A stretch of DNA of 23,660 nt from an uncultured Alphaproteobacteria bacterium (GCA_937910835.1 CALEMG010000161.1:1-23660); one strand, 5' to 3'; positions 14,547-21,809 are shown, counted from the first letter of the stretch. Notes: generated by a model from the sequence alone, not told the origin. A program made the numbers and translations.

Positions 14547-14611
14547 ACTATCGTACCTAAATCATCGGTCAGGTGTGAGAAAGCCGCGCAGATTTCTCCA
14601 CGCGGCTTTCT
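14530..14611 (+). ncRNA. Candidate small RNA of about 80 nt
   Basis: A good plus-strand promoter (TTGACA-17-TAGTAT) ends at 14522, and an inverted repeat that can act as terminator ends at 14611; no reading frame of any note lies between. A short untranslated transcript is therefore predicted. The T-tract after the stem is short (CTTTCT), so read-through antisense to the next gene is also possible. Confidence 0.35.
14578..14611. terminator. Terminator for the small membrane protein gene (minus) and possibly for a plus transcript
   Basis: Perfect 11-base arms AGAAAGCCGCG (14578-14588) and CGCGGCTTTCT (14601-14611) around a 12-base loop. It follows the stop of the minus-strand gene by 18 bases. 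Confidence 0.8.
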
Positions 14612-14628
14612 GCGTCAGCGGGAGGATC

Positions 14629-15033
14629 TCAGGCAGTCCGGGGATGGTGATCCCCCAGGCGCTTGAGGCCGACGGTTTGAAGGGTTGCGAGGACAGCAAC
14701 GGCAATGGCGAGGATCTCGATCAACCAGCTGCCCTCCACCGTCAAACGGTCCTGGAACAAGAGGAGGGAAAGACCACTCCCCACCACCCAGGCAACGTCG
14801 GCGGCAATGATGAGCTTGGCGAACAGCGGATTTATCGGTTTCCGCGTGGCCGTCACGGCGACATCGGCGGCGAAGAGCACCAAGCCCACCCCAAGCGTGT
14901 AGAGGATCCATGGAGCGATCCCCGTCCAGCGCGCAAGCGGGTCCGCGAAGGCGAGCGCCACCCCTCCGGTTAGAAGCGACGTCCCGGCATTGATCAGCAG
15001 GGTGTTTCGTAGCAGGTTTGACTTAACCATCAT
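14629..15033 (-). CDS. Small four-helix membrane protein
   Basis: A 134-residue inner membrane protein with four hydrophobic segments (about 10-29, 41-62, 70-92, 102-120) and short loops. The start ATG 15033 has AAGGAG 6 bases before it. I do not recognise a named family; similar small proteins occur next to XRE/MmyB-type regulators, and here the gene is divergent from such a regulator across a 149-base gap, so regulation by it is likely. The ribosome site overlaps an inverted repeat in the leader that could hide it. Function unknown. Confidence 0.75.
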   Translation of the reverse strand: MMVKSNLLRNTLLINAGTSLLTGGVALAFADPLARWTGIAPWILYTLGVGLVLFAADVAVTATRKPINPLFAKLIIAADVAWVVGSGLSLLLFQDRLTVEGSWLIEILAIAVAVLATLQTVGLKRLGDHHPRTA

Positions 15034-15042
15034 CTTGATCTC

Positions 15043-15078
15043 CTTTCAGTCAGGCCCGGCCATGGTGGCCGCTGAAAG
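15043..15078 (-). promoter_or_regulatory. Leader inverted repeat overlapping the ribosome site of the membrane protein gene
   Basis: CTTTCAG (15043-15049) and CTGAAAG (15072-15078) are exact reverse complements, with GGCC repeats in the loop. In minus-strand mRNA the 3' arm is part of the AAAGGAG ribosome site, so folding could lower translation. Confidence 0.4.
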
Positions 15079-15107
15079 CAGGATGGCGGGGAGAGGTTAT
15101 CTTCTCA

Positions 15108-15124
15108 ATTACCTTGATGGTAAT
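15108..15124. promoter_or_regulatory. Operator candidate in the regulator/membrane protein divergent gap
   Basis: The inverted repeat ATTACC-5-GGTAAT lies 59 bases before the XRE regulator start, a good position for binding by the regulator itself. Confidence 0.45.
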
Positions 15125-15182
15125 GTTCCTGATCTTTTTTTCGGGCTATTCTGGATGCCGGATTATCGAGAAAGGAAAGAAG

Positions 15183-16013
15183 ATGACTGCGTCTGCCTTG
15201 CAAACCCCGGTGCCCGAGCTCGGTCGGCTTTTGAAGCACTGGCGGCAGGTTCAGGGAATGAGCCAGCTCGATCTCGCCCTTTTGGCGGAGAGTTCGGCCC
15301 GGCACCTGAGCTTTATCGAGACCGGCCGCGCAAGCCCGAGCCGGGAGATGGTGCTGCGCCTTTCCGAGGCGCTGGAGCTTCCGCTCAGGGAACGGAACCG
15401 TCTCTTGAATGCGGCGGGCTATACGGCGGCCTATCATGCGCGCGCGCTGGAGGATGCCGAGTTCGACAAGGTGCGCGAAGCACTTGATTTCATGCTCCAG
15501 AAACAGGAGCCATACCCCGCGCTGGTGATGAACCGCGCCTTCGATGTGCTGATGATCAACGGGGCCGGGGCGAAGATGCTCGCGCTTTTGGGGCTTGCGG
15601 CGGGCGACGGGAAAGGGCCGCCGAATATCCTGCGGCTCACCCTGCACCCGGACGGGCTCAAACGGGTGATCCGGGACTGGGAACGCGCGGCGGGTCATCT
15701 GATCGAGCGGGCGCATCGGCAATTGAAGGGGGCGGAGGAAAATGACCCGCTCCGTCAGTTAATGGCCGAAGTTTTGACTTATTCGGACGTGCCCGAAAGT
15801 TTTGCGATTGAAAATCCGTCCGCCGATGCGCTGCCCGTGCTGCCGCTGGAATTTGAGTATGGCGGCAATGTCCTGTCCTGGATCACGACGGTCGCGAGTT
15901 TCGGAACCCCGCAGGATGTGACGGCGGAGGAAATTATGGTGGAGAGCTTTTTTCCGGCTGATGAGGAGACGGACAAGTTGATCCGCGCCCTGATGGCGGA
16001 GGAGGGGGGCTGA
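15183..16013 (+). CDS. XRE-family regulator with MmyB-like ligand-binding domain
   Basis: A 276-residue transcription regulator. The N-terminal helix-turn-helix covers about residues 11-80 (LGRLLKHWRQVQGMSQLDLA, then SARHLSFIETGRASPSREMV with the recognition helix), and the C-terminal half is the MmyB-like domain (YPALVMNRAFDVLMINGAGA at 111-130, then LRLTLHPDGLKRVIRDWE and the late FPADEETDKLIRALM). MmyB-like domains bind a fatty-acid-like or other small ligand in the studied member. ATG 15183 is chosen over an upstream in-frame ATG at 15114 because AAAGGAAAG precedes it and family members start with a short tail before the HTH. The gene is divergent from a small membrane protein it probably controls. 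A terminator follows. Confidence 0.9.
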   Translation: MTASALQTPVPELGRLLKHWRQVQGMSQLDLALLAESSARHLSFIETGRASPSREMVLRLSEALELPLRERNRLLNAAGYTAAYHARALEDAEFDKVREALDFMLQKQEPYPALVMNRAFDVLMINGAGAKMLALLGLAAGDGKGPPNILRLTLHPDGLKRVIRDWERAAGHLIERAHRQLKGAEENDPLRQLMAEVLTYSDVPESFAIENPSADALPVLPLEFEYGGNVLSWITTVASFGTPQDVTAEEIMVESFFPADEETDKLIRALMAEEGG

Positions 16014-16046
16014 GCCTAATTTTATGTGATCACGTCAAAAACACCA

Positions 16047-16079
16047 AAAGCCGCAGACCGGACGTCCGGTGCGGCTTTT
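16047..16079. terminator. Bidirectional terminator between the XRE regulator and rpsU
   Basis: Arms AAAAGCCGC and GCGGCTTTT enclose a further ACCGGAC/GTCCGGT palindrome with one small bulge. Long stem, A-run on one side and T-run on the other, placed between convergent genes. Confidence 0.9.
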
Positions 16080-16114
16080 TGAATTCTGGGAACCCGGCGA
16101 ACCGGGAAGGCAGC

Positions 16115-16315
16115 TTAGCCTTCGCGCTGCATCCGCTTGCGAGCGAGCTTGCGGGCGCGTCGAATGGCTTCCGCTTTCTGGCGGGCGCGCTTTTCGGACG
16201 GCTTTTCATAGGCGCCCCGGAGCTTCAGCTCACGGAAGATGCCTTCGCGTTGCATTTTCTTTTTCAGCGCACGGAGCGCCTGGTCTACATTGTTGTCACG
16301 TACAGAAACTTGCAC
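16115..16315 (-). CDS. rpsU: 30S ribosomal protein S21
   Basis: A 66-residue basic protein, with the alphaproteobacterial S21 sequence: MQVSVRDNNVDQALRALKK, then MQREGIFRELKLR and a very basic Arg/Lys tail. S21 binds the 30S subunit near the anti-Shine-Dalgarno end of 16S rRNA and helps initiation. The start is GTG at 16315 with AGGAG about 11 bases upstream. It is divergent from the peptide deformylase gene; in alphaproteobacteria rpsU is often close to COQ9, as here. Confidence 0.97.
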   Translation of the reverse strand: MQVSVRDNNVDQALRALKKKMQREGIFRELKLRGAYEKPSEKRARQKAEAIRRARKLARKRMQREG

Positions 16316-16478
16316 AGTTAATCGTGCTCCTATCTAATCGTCTAAAGTTAAACCGGTTACGGAGTGGCGCGGGTGTAGCACGCTTGCATCCCACTGTGAA
16401 GGGGGAAACCGCATTTTTAAGGTGAAATCCTTAAAGAAAAGAGTAAATAACATAAAAGACACGAAATTGGAAGGGCTT

Positions 16479-17051
16479 ATGACGGTTCGAGACATTCTGA
16501 AAATGGGCAATCCGATCTTGCGCGAGCAGGCGGAACCCCTCATTCCGCCCTTCGGCGATGATATATATCAGCTGGTGGAGGATATGCGCGAAAGCCTGGA
16601 CGCGGTCGGCGGGGTTGGCCTTGCCGCGCCGCAGATCGGTATTTCGAAATCCCTCGTCATTTTCGAGGTCCCGGCCGAGCGGGTCGAGATGGAGGAGGGG
16701 GATATGGCGGAGAGCGTTCCCTCCACCGTCCTGATCAATCCCAAAATCGAACCGCTCAGCGATGAGATCGAGCTCGGATGGGAGGGCTGTCTCTCGGTTC
16801 CCGGCATGCGGGGCCTTGTCCCGCGCCACACCCATATCCGCTATAGCGGCCTCGGCCTCAATGGCAAGGAAATCAGCGTCGAGGCGCGCGGCTTCCATGC
16901 CCGCGTCGTGCAGCATGAATGCGACCATCTTTTCGGCATTCTCTATCCCGAACGGATGACAGACATGCGCTATCTGATGTATGAAAGTGAGGTGCAGGCC
17001 TTTATGGAGGATCTGCGCGCGAAATCCGAACCGGCGGAGGAAGAGACATGA
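16479..17051 (+). CDS. def: Peptide deformylase
   Basis: A 190-residue metalloenzyme that removes the formyl group from the N-terminal methionine of new proteins. All three active-site motifs are there: GVGLAAPQ (45-52), EGCLSVP (102-108, metal ligand Cys104) and QHECDHL (145-151, ligands His146 and His150, catalytic Glu147). ATG 16479 with GGAAGG just upstream is preferred to an in-frame GTG at 16422, whose extra 19 residues are not part of the fold. The stop overlaps the COQ9 start (ATGA), so the two are coupled. The position apart from fmt suggests it may be a second copy in the genome, which I cannot verify. Confidence 0.95.
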   Translation: MTVRDILKMGNPILREQAEPLIPPFGDDIYQLVEDMRESLDAVGGVGLAAPQIGISKSLVIFEVPAERVEMEEGDMAESVPSTVLINPKIEPLSDEIELGWEGCLSVPGMRGLVPRHTHIRYSGLGLNGKEISVEARGFHARVVQHECDHLFGILYPERMTDMRYLMYESEVQAFMEDLRAKSEPAEEET

Positions 17052-17719
17052 GCAAAAAAGCAGCGGAGACCGAGCGGGAATGGCAGACGCGCCTGCTGGA
17101 CGCGGTGCTGCCCCATGTTCTCTTCGACGGCTGGAGCCGCAAGGCGATGAAGGCCGCGGCGGAGGATCTGGGGGAGGATATCTCGACACTCGATCTCGCC
17201 TTTCCGGAGGGGGCGACGGATATGATCCGCCTCTTTATCGAGAATGCCGACGACGCGATGGAGGCGGAGCTTGAAAAGCGCGACGTGCTGAGCCTTAAAA
17301 TACGCGAACGCATCACGCTCGCCATAAGAATCCGGCTGGAGCTTTATGAGGGAAATAAGGAGGCGGTGCGCCGCGCCGTCAATATCCTTGCCCTCCCGCA
17401 GAACGCGCCGCTCGCCCTCAAACTCACCGCCAATACGGTGAGCCGTATGTGGTGGGCGACGGGGGATGCCTCCGCCGATTATAACTGGTACACCAAGCGG
17501 CTGACCTTGGCGGGCGTTTATGCCGCGACGCTGCTCTACTGGCTCGCCGACAAGTCCGAGGGGCACCAGAAAACCTGGGAATTCCTCGACCGCCGGATCG
17601 AGAATGTCATGCAGATCGAGACTGCCAAATTCAAATGCCGCGAACGCCTCAAGGAAAAACCCGACTTTTCGCATTTCCCGAGCGCGCAACGCTTTTGGCG
17701 GAACCTGACGGAACGCTGA
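17048..17719 (+). CDS. COQ9 family protein (ubiquinone biosynthesis)
   Basis: A 223-residue protein of the COQ9 family, a lipid-binding TetR-like fold that in mitochondria presents ubiquinone intermediates to COQ7. Typical elements are the N-terminal REWQTRLLDAVLPHVLFDGW (10-29), the DLAFPEG segment, and the tryptophan-rich TANTVSRMWWATGDASADYN (128-147) followed by WYTKRLTLAGVYAATLLYW, which forms the lipid-binding site and membrane-contact helix. The start ATG overlaps the def stop by four bases. The C-terminus (SAQRFW) is normal for bacterial members. Confidence 0.93.
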   Translation: MSKKAAETEREWQTRLLDAVLPHVLFDGWSRKAMKAAAEDLGEDISTLDLAFPEGATDMIRLFIENADDAMEAELEKRDVLSLKIRERITLAIRIRLELYEGNKEAVRRAVNILALPQNAPLALKLTANTVSRMWWATGDASADYNWYTKRLTLAGVYAATLLYWLADKSEGHQKTWEFLDRRIENVMQIETAKFKCRERLKEKPDFSHFPSAQRFWRNLTER

Positions 17720-17726
17720 GGGGAAA

Positions 17727-18164
17727 TTGGGCGTCAGAAGCAAGATGATAGGGATTACGACAGCTAGCTGGATAATTTCCGTGCTTGGTTTTCTATTCAT
17801 TGTCATCTCGGGGATTGAGGGTCCCTTTGTGCTCGACGCATTTTCACCGACTTGGCTTTTCCCAATATATGTGTTTCTTCATACAGCGCCTGCCTTCGTA
17901 TTTATCACAATAATATGCACGACCTACACGAGCCTATGCCGGGTATACCCGGGTATCTCGGCCATTCTGCTGTTTTTATTGACGCCATTAGTAATTTTTG
18001 TCCCGTTGCTTGTTTTTTCTTCTGATGTTTCACAGGGGTCGAAGTTGATCAAAGGACTTATTGCTATATATGGCGCTTCCGCGCCTTTCGTGTTTATCGC
18101 CTGTGGGTGCTTCTATTTTTTGCTAAAATGGGATGTTAAGCGGGAAAAGAGAGTTGCCGTTTGA
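17727..18164 (+). CDS. Hypothetical four-helix membrane protein
   Basis: Up to 145 residues with about four transmembrane helices (about 11-31, 45-66, 78-101, 113-134) and a basic C-terminus (KWDVKREKRVAV). Family not recognised. TTG 17727 sits 3 bases after GAGGGGAAA; ATG 17745 is the alternative start. It follows COQ9 by only 7 bases and is likely read from the same transcript, yet its codon use is visibly more AT-rich, suggesting an insertion downstream of the housekeeping pair. Confidence 0.6.
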   Translation: MGVRSKMIGITTASWIISVLGFLFIVISGIEGPFVLDAFSPTWLFPIYVFLHTAPAFVFITIICTTYTSLCRVYPGISAILLFLLTPLVIFVPLLVFSSDVSQGSKLIKGLIAIYGASAPFVFIACGCFYFLLKWDVKREKRVAV

Positions 18165-18239
18165 TTAAATTTTGTCTCGAAATTAGAAATTTCGCGGCTC
18201 AAAATACTACTGGCTTTTTTTAAAGAAAAGGGGCGCAAA

Positions 18240-18533
18240 GTGGGCTTTGCTCTTTTGATTGCTTTTATGTTCTACATGATGGTTGTTGGCATCCCCATCA
18301 GCTTTATCGCAAGAAGATTTTCAAAAAAATCCAGTCGAGTTTGGGTGCGAATTATTTTGGGAGCTTTTTTTATAATTTTGCCCTTCTCGGAAGTTATCGC
18401 GAGCAATATTGCATACAAAATGTTGTGCGAGCGAGAAGTTGGTATTCATTTCGTTCAAGCACCAGAAAAAAATATCGGCTTTTTTTCAAATACTTCTGAC
18501 GATTGCATAAAAGAATGCGATGAATTGCTATAG
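18240..18533 (+). CDS. Hypothetical membrane protein, possibly the 5' part of a split gene
   Basis: A 97-residue protein with two hydrophobic segments (about 3-22 and 36-54) and a polar tail IAYKMLCEREVGIHFVQAPE. GTG 18240 has AAGGGG 6 bases upstream, a good site. The tail resembles the LCE...GI start of a soluble domain I have seen following a membrane anchor in single proteins, and the next reading frame (from 18520) carries what looks like the rest of that domain. The overlap of 14 bases without a strong internal ribosome site suggests either coupled translation or a frameshift. AT-rich. Confidence 0.55.
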   Translation: MGFALLIAFMFYMMVVGIPISFIARRFSKKSSRVWVRIILGAFFIILPFSEVIASNIAYKMLCEREVGIHFVQAPEKNIGFFSNTSDDCIKECDELL

Positions 18534-18984
18534 AGTGGAGCCGTTCCGTGTGTCGAACCGCATTTGGGATTACACGCTTGTGCCCGACTATGGATTGTAC
18601 CGTTTCTATCTGTCTTCACCCTCCGACAAAAACTGCGAGGCGTTTTTGACGCGAATGAAGAACAAGACCTTTAAGTATGAGGAATTATTCCGAAACGATG
18701 AGAGATGCCTGGCATTTGAAAAAATCGATGAACGAGAATCCAGGCTAGCGATAATCCGTGAAATCACTCTAGGAAAGATCGGTATATTTACATTTGAGTT
18801 CCCGGATACGCAGTTGGTTCAGGACGGTTGGAAATTGATTTCCTATGACAGAGGCGTGAGAAGGTACAAAGGGATTACGACCTCAGTTTTATTCGGTTTT
18901 CAGTCAAAAGTATGTCCGCGACAAGGAACTCTAGTTTCCTGGTTTCAGCATATTTTGTCGGCAGAAAAAGAGGGTAAAATATGA
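18520..18984 (+). CDS. Hypothetical soluble protein, possibly the 3' part of a split gene
   Basis: A 154-residue protein with no signal peptide or helix, containing mixed alpha/beta sequence (VPDYGLYRFYLSSPSDKNCE at 22-41, IGIFTFEFPDTQLVQDGW near 91). ATG 18520 lies inside the end of the preceding gene in the +1 frame; the ribosome site is weak (AAAAGA). Without a signal sequence it would be cytoplasmic if made alone, but as a continuation of the preceding gene it would be the soluble domain of a membrane-anchored protein. Family not recognised with confidence. A bidirectional terminator follows. Confidence 0.55.
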   Translation: MNCYRVEPFRVSNRIWDYTLVPDYGLYRFYLSSPSDKNCEAFLTRMKNKTFKYEELFRNDERCLAFEKIDERESRLAIIREITLGKIGIFTFEFPDTQLVQDGWKLISYDRGVRRYKGITTSVLFGFQSKVCPRQGTLVSWFQHILSAEKEGKI

Positions 18985-19021
18985 ACTCAATGTATTGATA
19001 AATCTGAAATCAATCACCCAC

Positions 19022-19050
19022 AAAAAAGGGCCGGTTACCCGGCCCTTTTT
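19022..19050. terminator. Bidirectional terminator between the orphan genes and the BCCT transporter
   Basis: GGGCCGG (19028-19034), loop TTAC, CCGGCCC (19039-19045), flanked by A6 and T5, between convergent genes. Confidence 0.93.
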
Positions 19051-19076
19051 GCTTATGCCTGTAGAGGCGTCTGGCG

Positions 19077-20648
19077 TTACGCCGCCGCGATCACATATTT
19101 GACCTCGTGGCGGAGGCCCATATAGAGGCAGAGGCACATCGCCAGCAGGACCACCGTGAAGGGCAGGCCGACCGTGATCGCCGCCGCCTGTAGCGCCGTC
19201 AGGGCGTCCGCGCCGCCACCGAAGAGGAGAGCGGCCGCCACGATCCCTTCGATGACAACCCAGAAGATCCTTTGCACCACCGGCGCATCGACCTTGCCGC
19301 CCGCCGTGATCGCATCGATCACGAGGGAGCCGCTGTCGCTTGAGGTGATGAAGAAGACCAGCACAAGGATAATCCCGATCGCCGAGGTGAGCGTGGCGTA
19401 TGGCAAGTTCTCCAGCATCTGGAACATCGCCAGTTCCACCTTGTCGAGGCCGCCGGCAAGCGCGCCGACGCCGTTCACGATCTGGTCAAGCGCCGCGCCG
19501 CCGAAGACGCTCATCCAGACAAGGGTGACGAGGGTCGGCACGATCAGCACGGCAATGATGAACTCGCGTACCGTCCGGCCCTTGGAGACACGGGCGATAA
19601 ACATGCCGACGAACGGGGACCAGGAAATCCACCAGGCCCAGTAGAACACTGTCCAGCCCTGCATCCACGCCTGGTCCTCGCGCCCGACGAAGTTGCTGTA
19701 GGCGACGATCTGGCCGAGATAGTTGACGATGGTGTCACCCATGGTCGCAAAGATAACCGCCGTCGGCCCGACGAACAGCACGAACAGGAGCAGGATCGCC
19801 GCGATGCCCATATTGACATTCGAGAGGAGCTTCACCCCGCCGTCGAGCCCCCGGATCACCGAAAACAGCTCCGCTGCCGTCACCACGATGATCACCGCGA
19901 TCTGGGTGTTGATCCCCGCCTCGAACCCGAAGAGATAGGCAAGCCCGGCAGAGGCCTGCTGCGCCCCGAAACCGAGCGAGGTGGCAAGGCCAAAGAGCGT
20001 CGCCAGAACGGCGACGGTATCCACCACATGGCCGAAAAAGCCCCAGCTATGATCCCCGATCAGCGGATAGAAGGCCGAACGGATGGTCAGCGGCAGCCCC
20101 TTGTTATAGGATAAGAATGCAAGCGACAGCGCGACAACCGCATAGATCGCCCAAGTGTGCAGCCCCCAGTGGAACATGGTCGCCGCCATCGCCGCATCCG
20201 CGGCCTCCGGCGTGCGCGCGGTCACGTTGAGCGGTGTCTCATACCAGCCGGTGTAATAGGCCGTGGGCTCCGCCACGCTCCAGAACATCAGGCCGATGCC
20301 CATGCCCGCCGCGAACAGCATCGCGAACCAGGACATTCGCGAAAAATCGGGCTTCGCGTCATGGCCGCCGAGGCGCACCTTGCCGACAGGCAGGAAGATC
20401 AGCAGCAGGCAGAAAATCACGAAGATATTGCCCGCCACCATGAACAGCCAGTCGAACGCGCCGATGGACCACCATTTTGCGCCATCAAAGGCGCCTTTCG
20501 CGGCCTCCGGCGCCATCAGGACGCCGAGCACGAACAGGATGACCAGGCCGGAGGACACCCAGAAGACGGGGTGATGCACATCCATCCCCCATCGCTGCAG
20601 GTTGCTTTGCCCCAGCTCATAGTCGGTTTCATATAGGTCTTCACTCAT
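19077..20648 (-). CDS. BCCT family betaine/choline/carnitine transporter
   Basis: A 523-residue, twelve-helix secondary transporter for quaternary ammonium compounds such as glycine betaine. The motif GMGIGLMFWSVAEP (115-128) matches the Na+-coupled betaine carriers of the BetP type rather than the CaiT exchangers, and the helix-8 aromatic box WTVFYWAWWISWSPFVG (332-348) is intact, as is KGRTVREFI. Near the end FFITSSDSGS is also diagnostic. The termini are short compared with BetP, and the long osmosensing C-terminal tail is missing, so activity control by osmotic stress may differ. GGGGG lies shortly before ATG 20648. Likely role: uptake of compatible solute or of betaine as a nutrient. Confidence 0.93.
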   Translation of the reverse strand: MSEDLYETDYELGQSNLQRWGMDVHHPVFWVSSGLVILFVLGVLMAPEAAKGAFDGAKWWSIGAFDWLFMVAGNIFVIFCLLLIFLPVGKVRLGGHDAKPDFSRMSWFAMLFAAGMGIGLMFWSVAEPTAYYTGWYETPLNVTARTPEAADAAMAATMFHWGLHTWAIYAVVALSLAFLSYNKGLPLTIRSAFYPLIGDHSWGFFGHVVDTVAVLATLFGLATSLGFGAQQASAGLAYLFGFEAGINTQIAVIIVVTAAELFSVIRGLDGGVKLLSNVNMGIAAILLLFVLFVGPTAVIFATMGDTIVNYLGQIVAYSNFVGREDQAWMQGWTVFYWAWWISWSPFVGMFIARVSKGRTVREFIIAVLIVPTLVTLVWMSVFGGAALDQIVNGVGALAGGLDKVELAMFQMLENLPYATLTSAIGIILVLVFFITSSDSGSLVIDAITAGGKVDAPVVQRIFWVVIEGIVAAALLFGGGADALTALQAAAITVGLPFTVVLLAMCLCLYMGLRHEVKYVIAAA

Positions 20649-20816
20649 ACTATTCCCCCCATGTTATTTCCCGGCGTTGATGCTTCATGCTTTTCCTGTG
20701 CCGGAATGTACAGACTACATGCGCCAACGCTAATAAACCTATCAAATCCGACCATTCCTGTCCAATTGGGGGCAGGGGGATCACTTTATCTGCCACCGGA
20801 GCGATGGCCGGAAGGT

Positions 20817-21113
20817 CTACCCGCGAAAGTTGACCCGGCTGTTGCCTTCGCCGTCTGCGCCGATGACGAGGGTGCCGTTGCCAATGATCTTCACATCGTA
20901 ATAATGCTTCTTGCCGGCATTTTTGAGCAGGCCCTTATAAAGCACTCCTACGTAAATTTCGGTTTCGTCGATTTTGTAGGCATGGGCGCTGTCGATCTTG
21001 CCGTCTTTCACGTCGACGGTGACGAGTTCCTTCGATTTGTCTTTGGAATAGACAATGATCTTCTTCACATCGCCGACCTTGCTGCCGGACAGGTTGAATG
21101 TAATCTGAGCCAT
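20817..21113 (-). CDS. Small beta-rich protein of unknown function
   Basis: A 98-residue protein without signal peptide or membrane helix. The sequence alternates hydrophobic and charged residues in strand-like runs (ITFNLSGSKVGDVKKIIVYS, KELVTVDVKDGKID, YYDVKIIGNGTLVIG), so an all-beta fold is likely; Lys and Asp rich, with a Gly-rich end. ATG 21113 has a strong AAGGAG 7 bases upstream; a longer frame from 21155 has no support. It is alone, 168 bases upstream of the BCCT gene in the same direction and divergent from the MaoC-like gene. I do not recognise it. The strong ribosome site suggests high expression. Confidence 0.7.
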   Translation of the reverse strand: MAQITFNLSGSKVGDVKKIIVYSKDKSKELVTVDVKDGKIDSAHAYKIDETEIYVGVLYKGLLKNAGKKHYYDVKIIGNGTLVIGADGEGNSRVNFRG

Positions 21114-21230
21114 GATTTTTCTCCTTTTGTAATGTGGGTGAGGGAGAGACGGCACGGCCCGCAGGCTTGTGAAAAATGGCCTTTCACCCGGCCCGGTTTC
21201 CGCCTATCCTGCCTCAAAAAAGGAGAACTT

Positions 21231-21677
21231 ATGGCCGAGAAACTCTATTTCGAAGATATCAGCAAGGGCGATAGGTTCGCGGGCGCGAGTTTCACGGTGG
21301 AACGTGAGGAAATGCTCGATTTCGGACGGCGCTTCGATGATCAGCCCATGCATTACGATGCCGAGGCGGCGAAGGCGCTGGGCTTCAAGGATGTGGTTGC
21401 CTGCGGCGCCTATACCTTCGCGCTCTCCTCAAAGGCGGCGACCCATGTCTGGCAGCAATGGCATTTCCTGCCCTCGGGCCTCGGGGTTGAGTTGAATTTC
21501 CTCAGCCCGCTCTTTGCCGGCGATGTGCTCTCCACGGATATGGAGGTGCTGGAAACGCGGCTGAGCTCAAAGCCGGGGCGTGGCTGGCTCGATACCATTC
21601 TTCGCTGCACCAATCAGGACGGGAGGGAGGCCTTCACCACAAAGGCGCATTTCCTTCTCCTCATGCGGCCGGAATAG
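21231..21677 (+). CDS. MaoC family (R)-hydratase-like protein
   Basis: A 148-residue single hot-dog protein of the MaoC/hydratase 2 family, enzymes that add water to trans-2-enoyl-CoA or act on related acyl-CoA substrates. The catalytic Asp-His dyad is in FGRRFDDQPMHYD (about 31-43; Asp36 or 37 and His41), followed by the helix EAAKALGFKDVVACGAYTFAL. FEDISKGDRF at the start is typical. ATG 21231 follows AGGAG by 5 bases; although the frame stays open upstream to 20661 that stretch is not coding. Substrate unknown; no beta-oxidation or PHA gene adjoins. Confidence 0.88.
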   Translation: MAEKLYFEDISKGDRFAGASFTVEREEMLDFGRRFDDQPMHYDAEAAKALGFKDVVACGAYTFALSSKAATHVWQQWHFLPSGLGVELNFLSPLFAGDVLSTDMEVLETRLSSKPGRGWLDTILRCTNQDGREAFTTKAHFLLLMRPE

Positions 21678-21809
21678 GCGGGAATATAGAAAAAAAAGGC
21701 CGTCCAGCGGGAGTAGCACGCCGGACGGCCAAGGAAAGGGCCATGAAGGGAGAGAACCTCTGAATGGCCCGCGGGAATTCGTCAAAAGGAGGCAACCGAT
21801 TGCGGGAAT
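21678..21809 (-). repeat. Short repeated motif GCGGGAAT (ATTCCCGC in the minus-strand RNA)
   Basis: Exact copies at 21678-21685, 21771-21778 and 21802-21809, and a one-base variant GCGGGAGT at 21707-21714. Three of the four lie in loops or single-stranded stretches of the predicted minus-strand RNA. Confidence 0.55.
21691..21730 (-). terminator. Intrinsic terminator of the candidate small RNA
   Basis: GGCCGTCC (21698-21705) and GGACGGCC (21723-21730), with an additional GCG/CGC pairing inside, followed on the minus strand by eight or so T residues (A-run at 21690-21697). No minus-strand protein gene ends here. Confidence 0.85.

Noticed and set aside
16422..16478. Upstream GTG start for peptide deformylase
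   Set aside because: The extra lysine-rich segment is not part of the fold and the ATG at 16479 has its own ribosome site and the standard TVRDILKMGNP start.
16970..17806. 278-codon minus-strand open frame
   Set aside because: Antisense of COQ9, without ribosome site or recognisable domain.
20661..21230. Long 5' extension of the MaoC-like frame giving a 338-residue protein
   Set aside because: The extension runs antisense to the small beta protein gene, lacks family resemblance, and a strong ribosome site lies just before ATG 21231.
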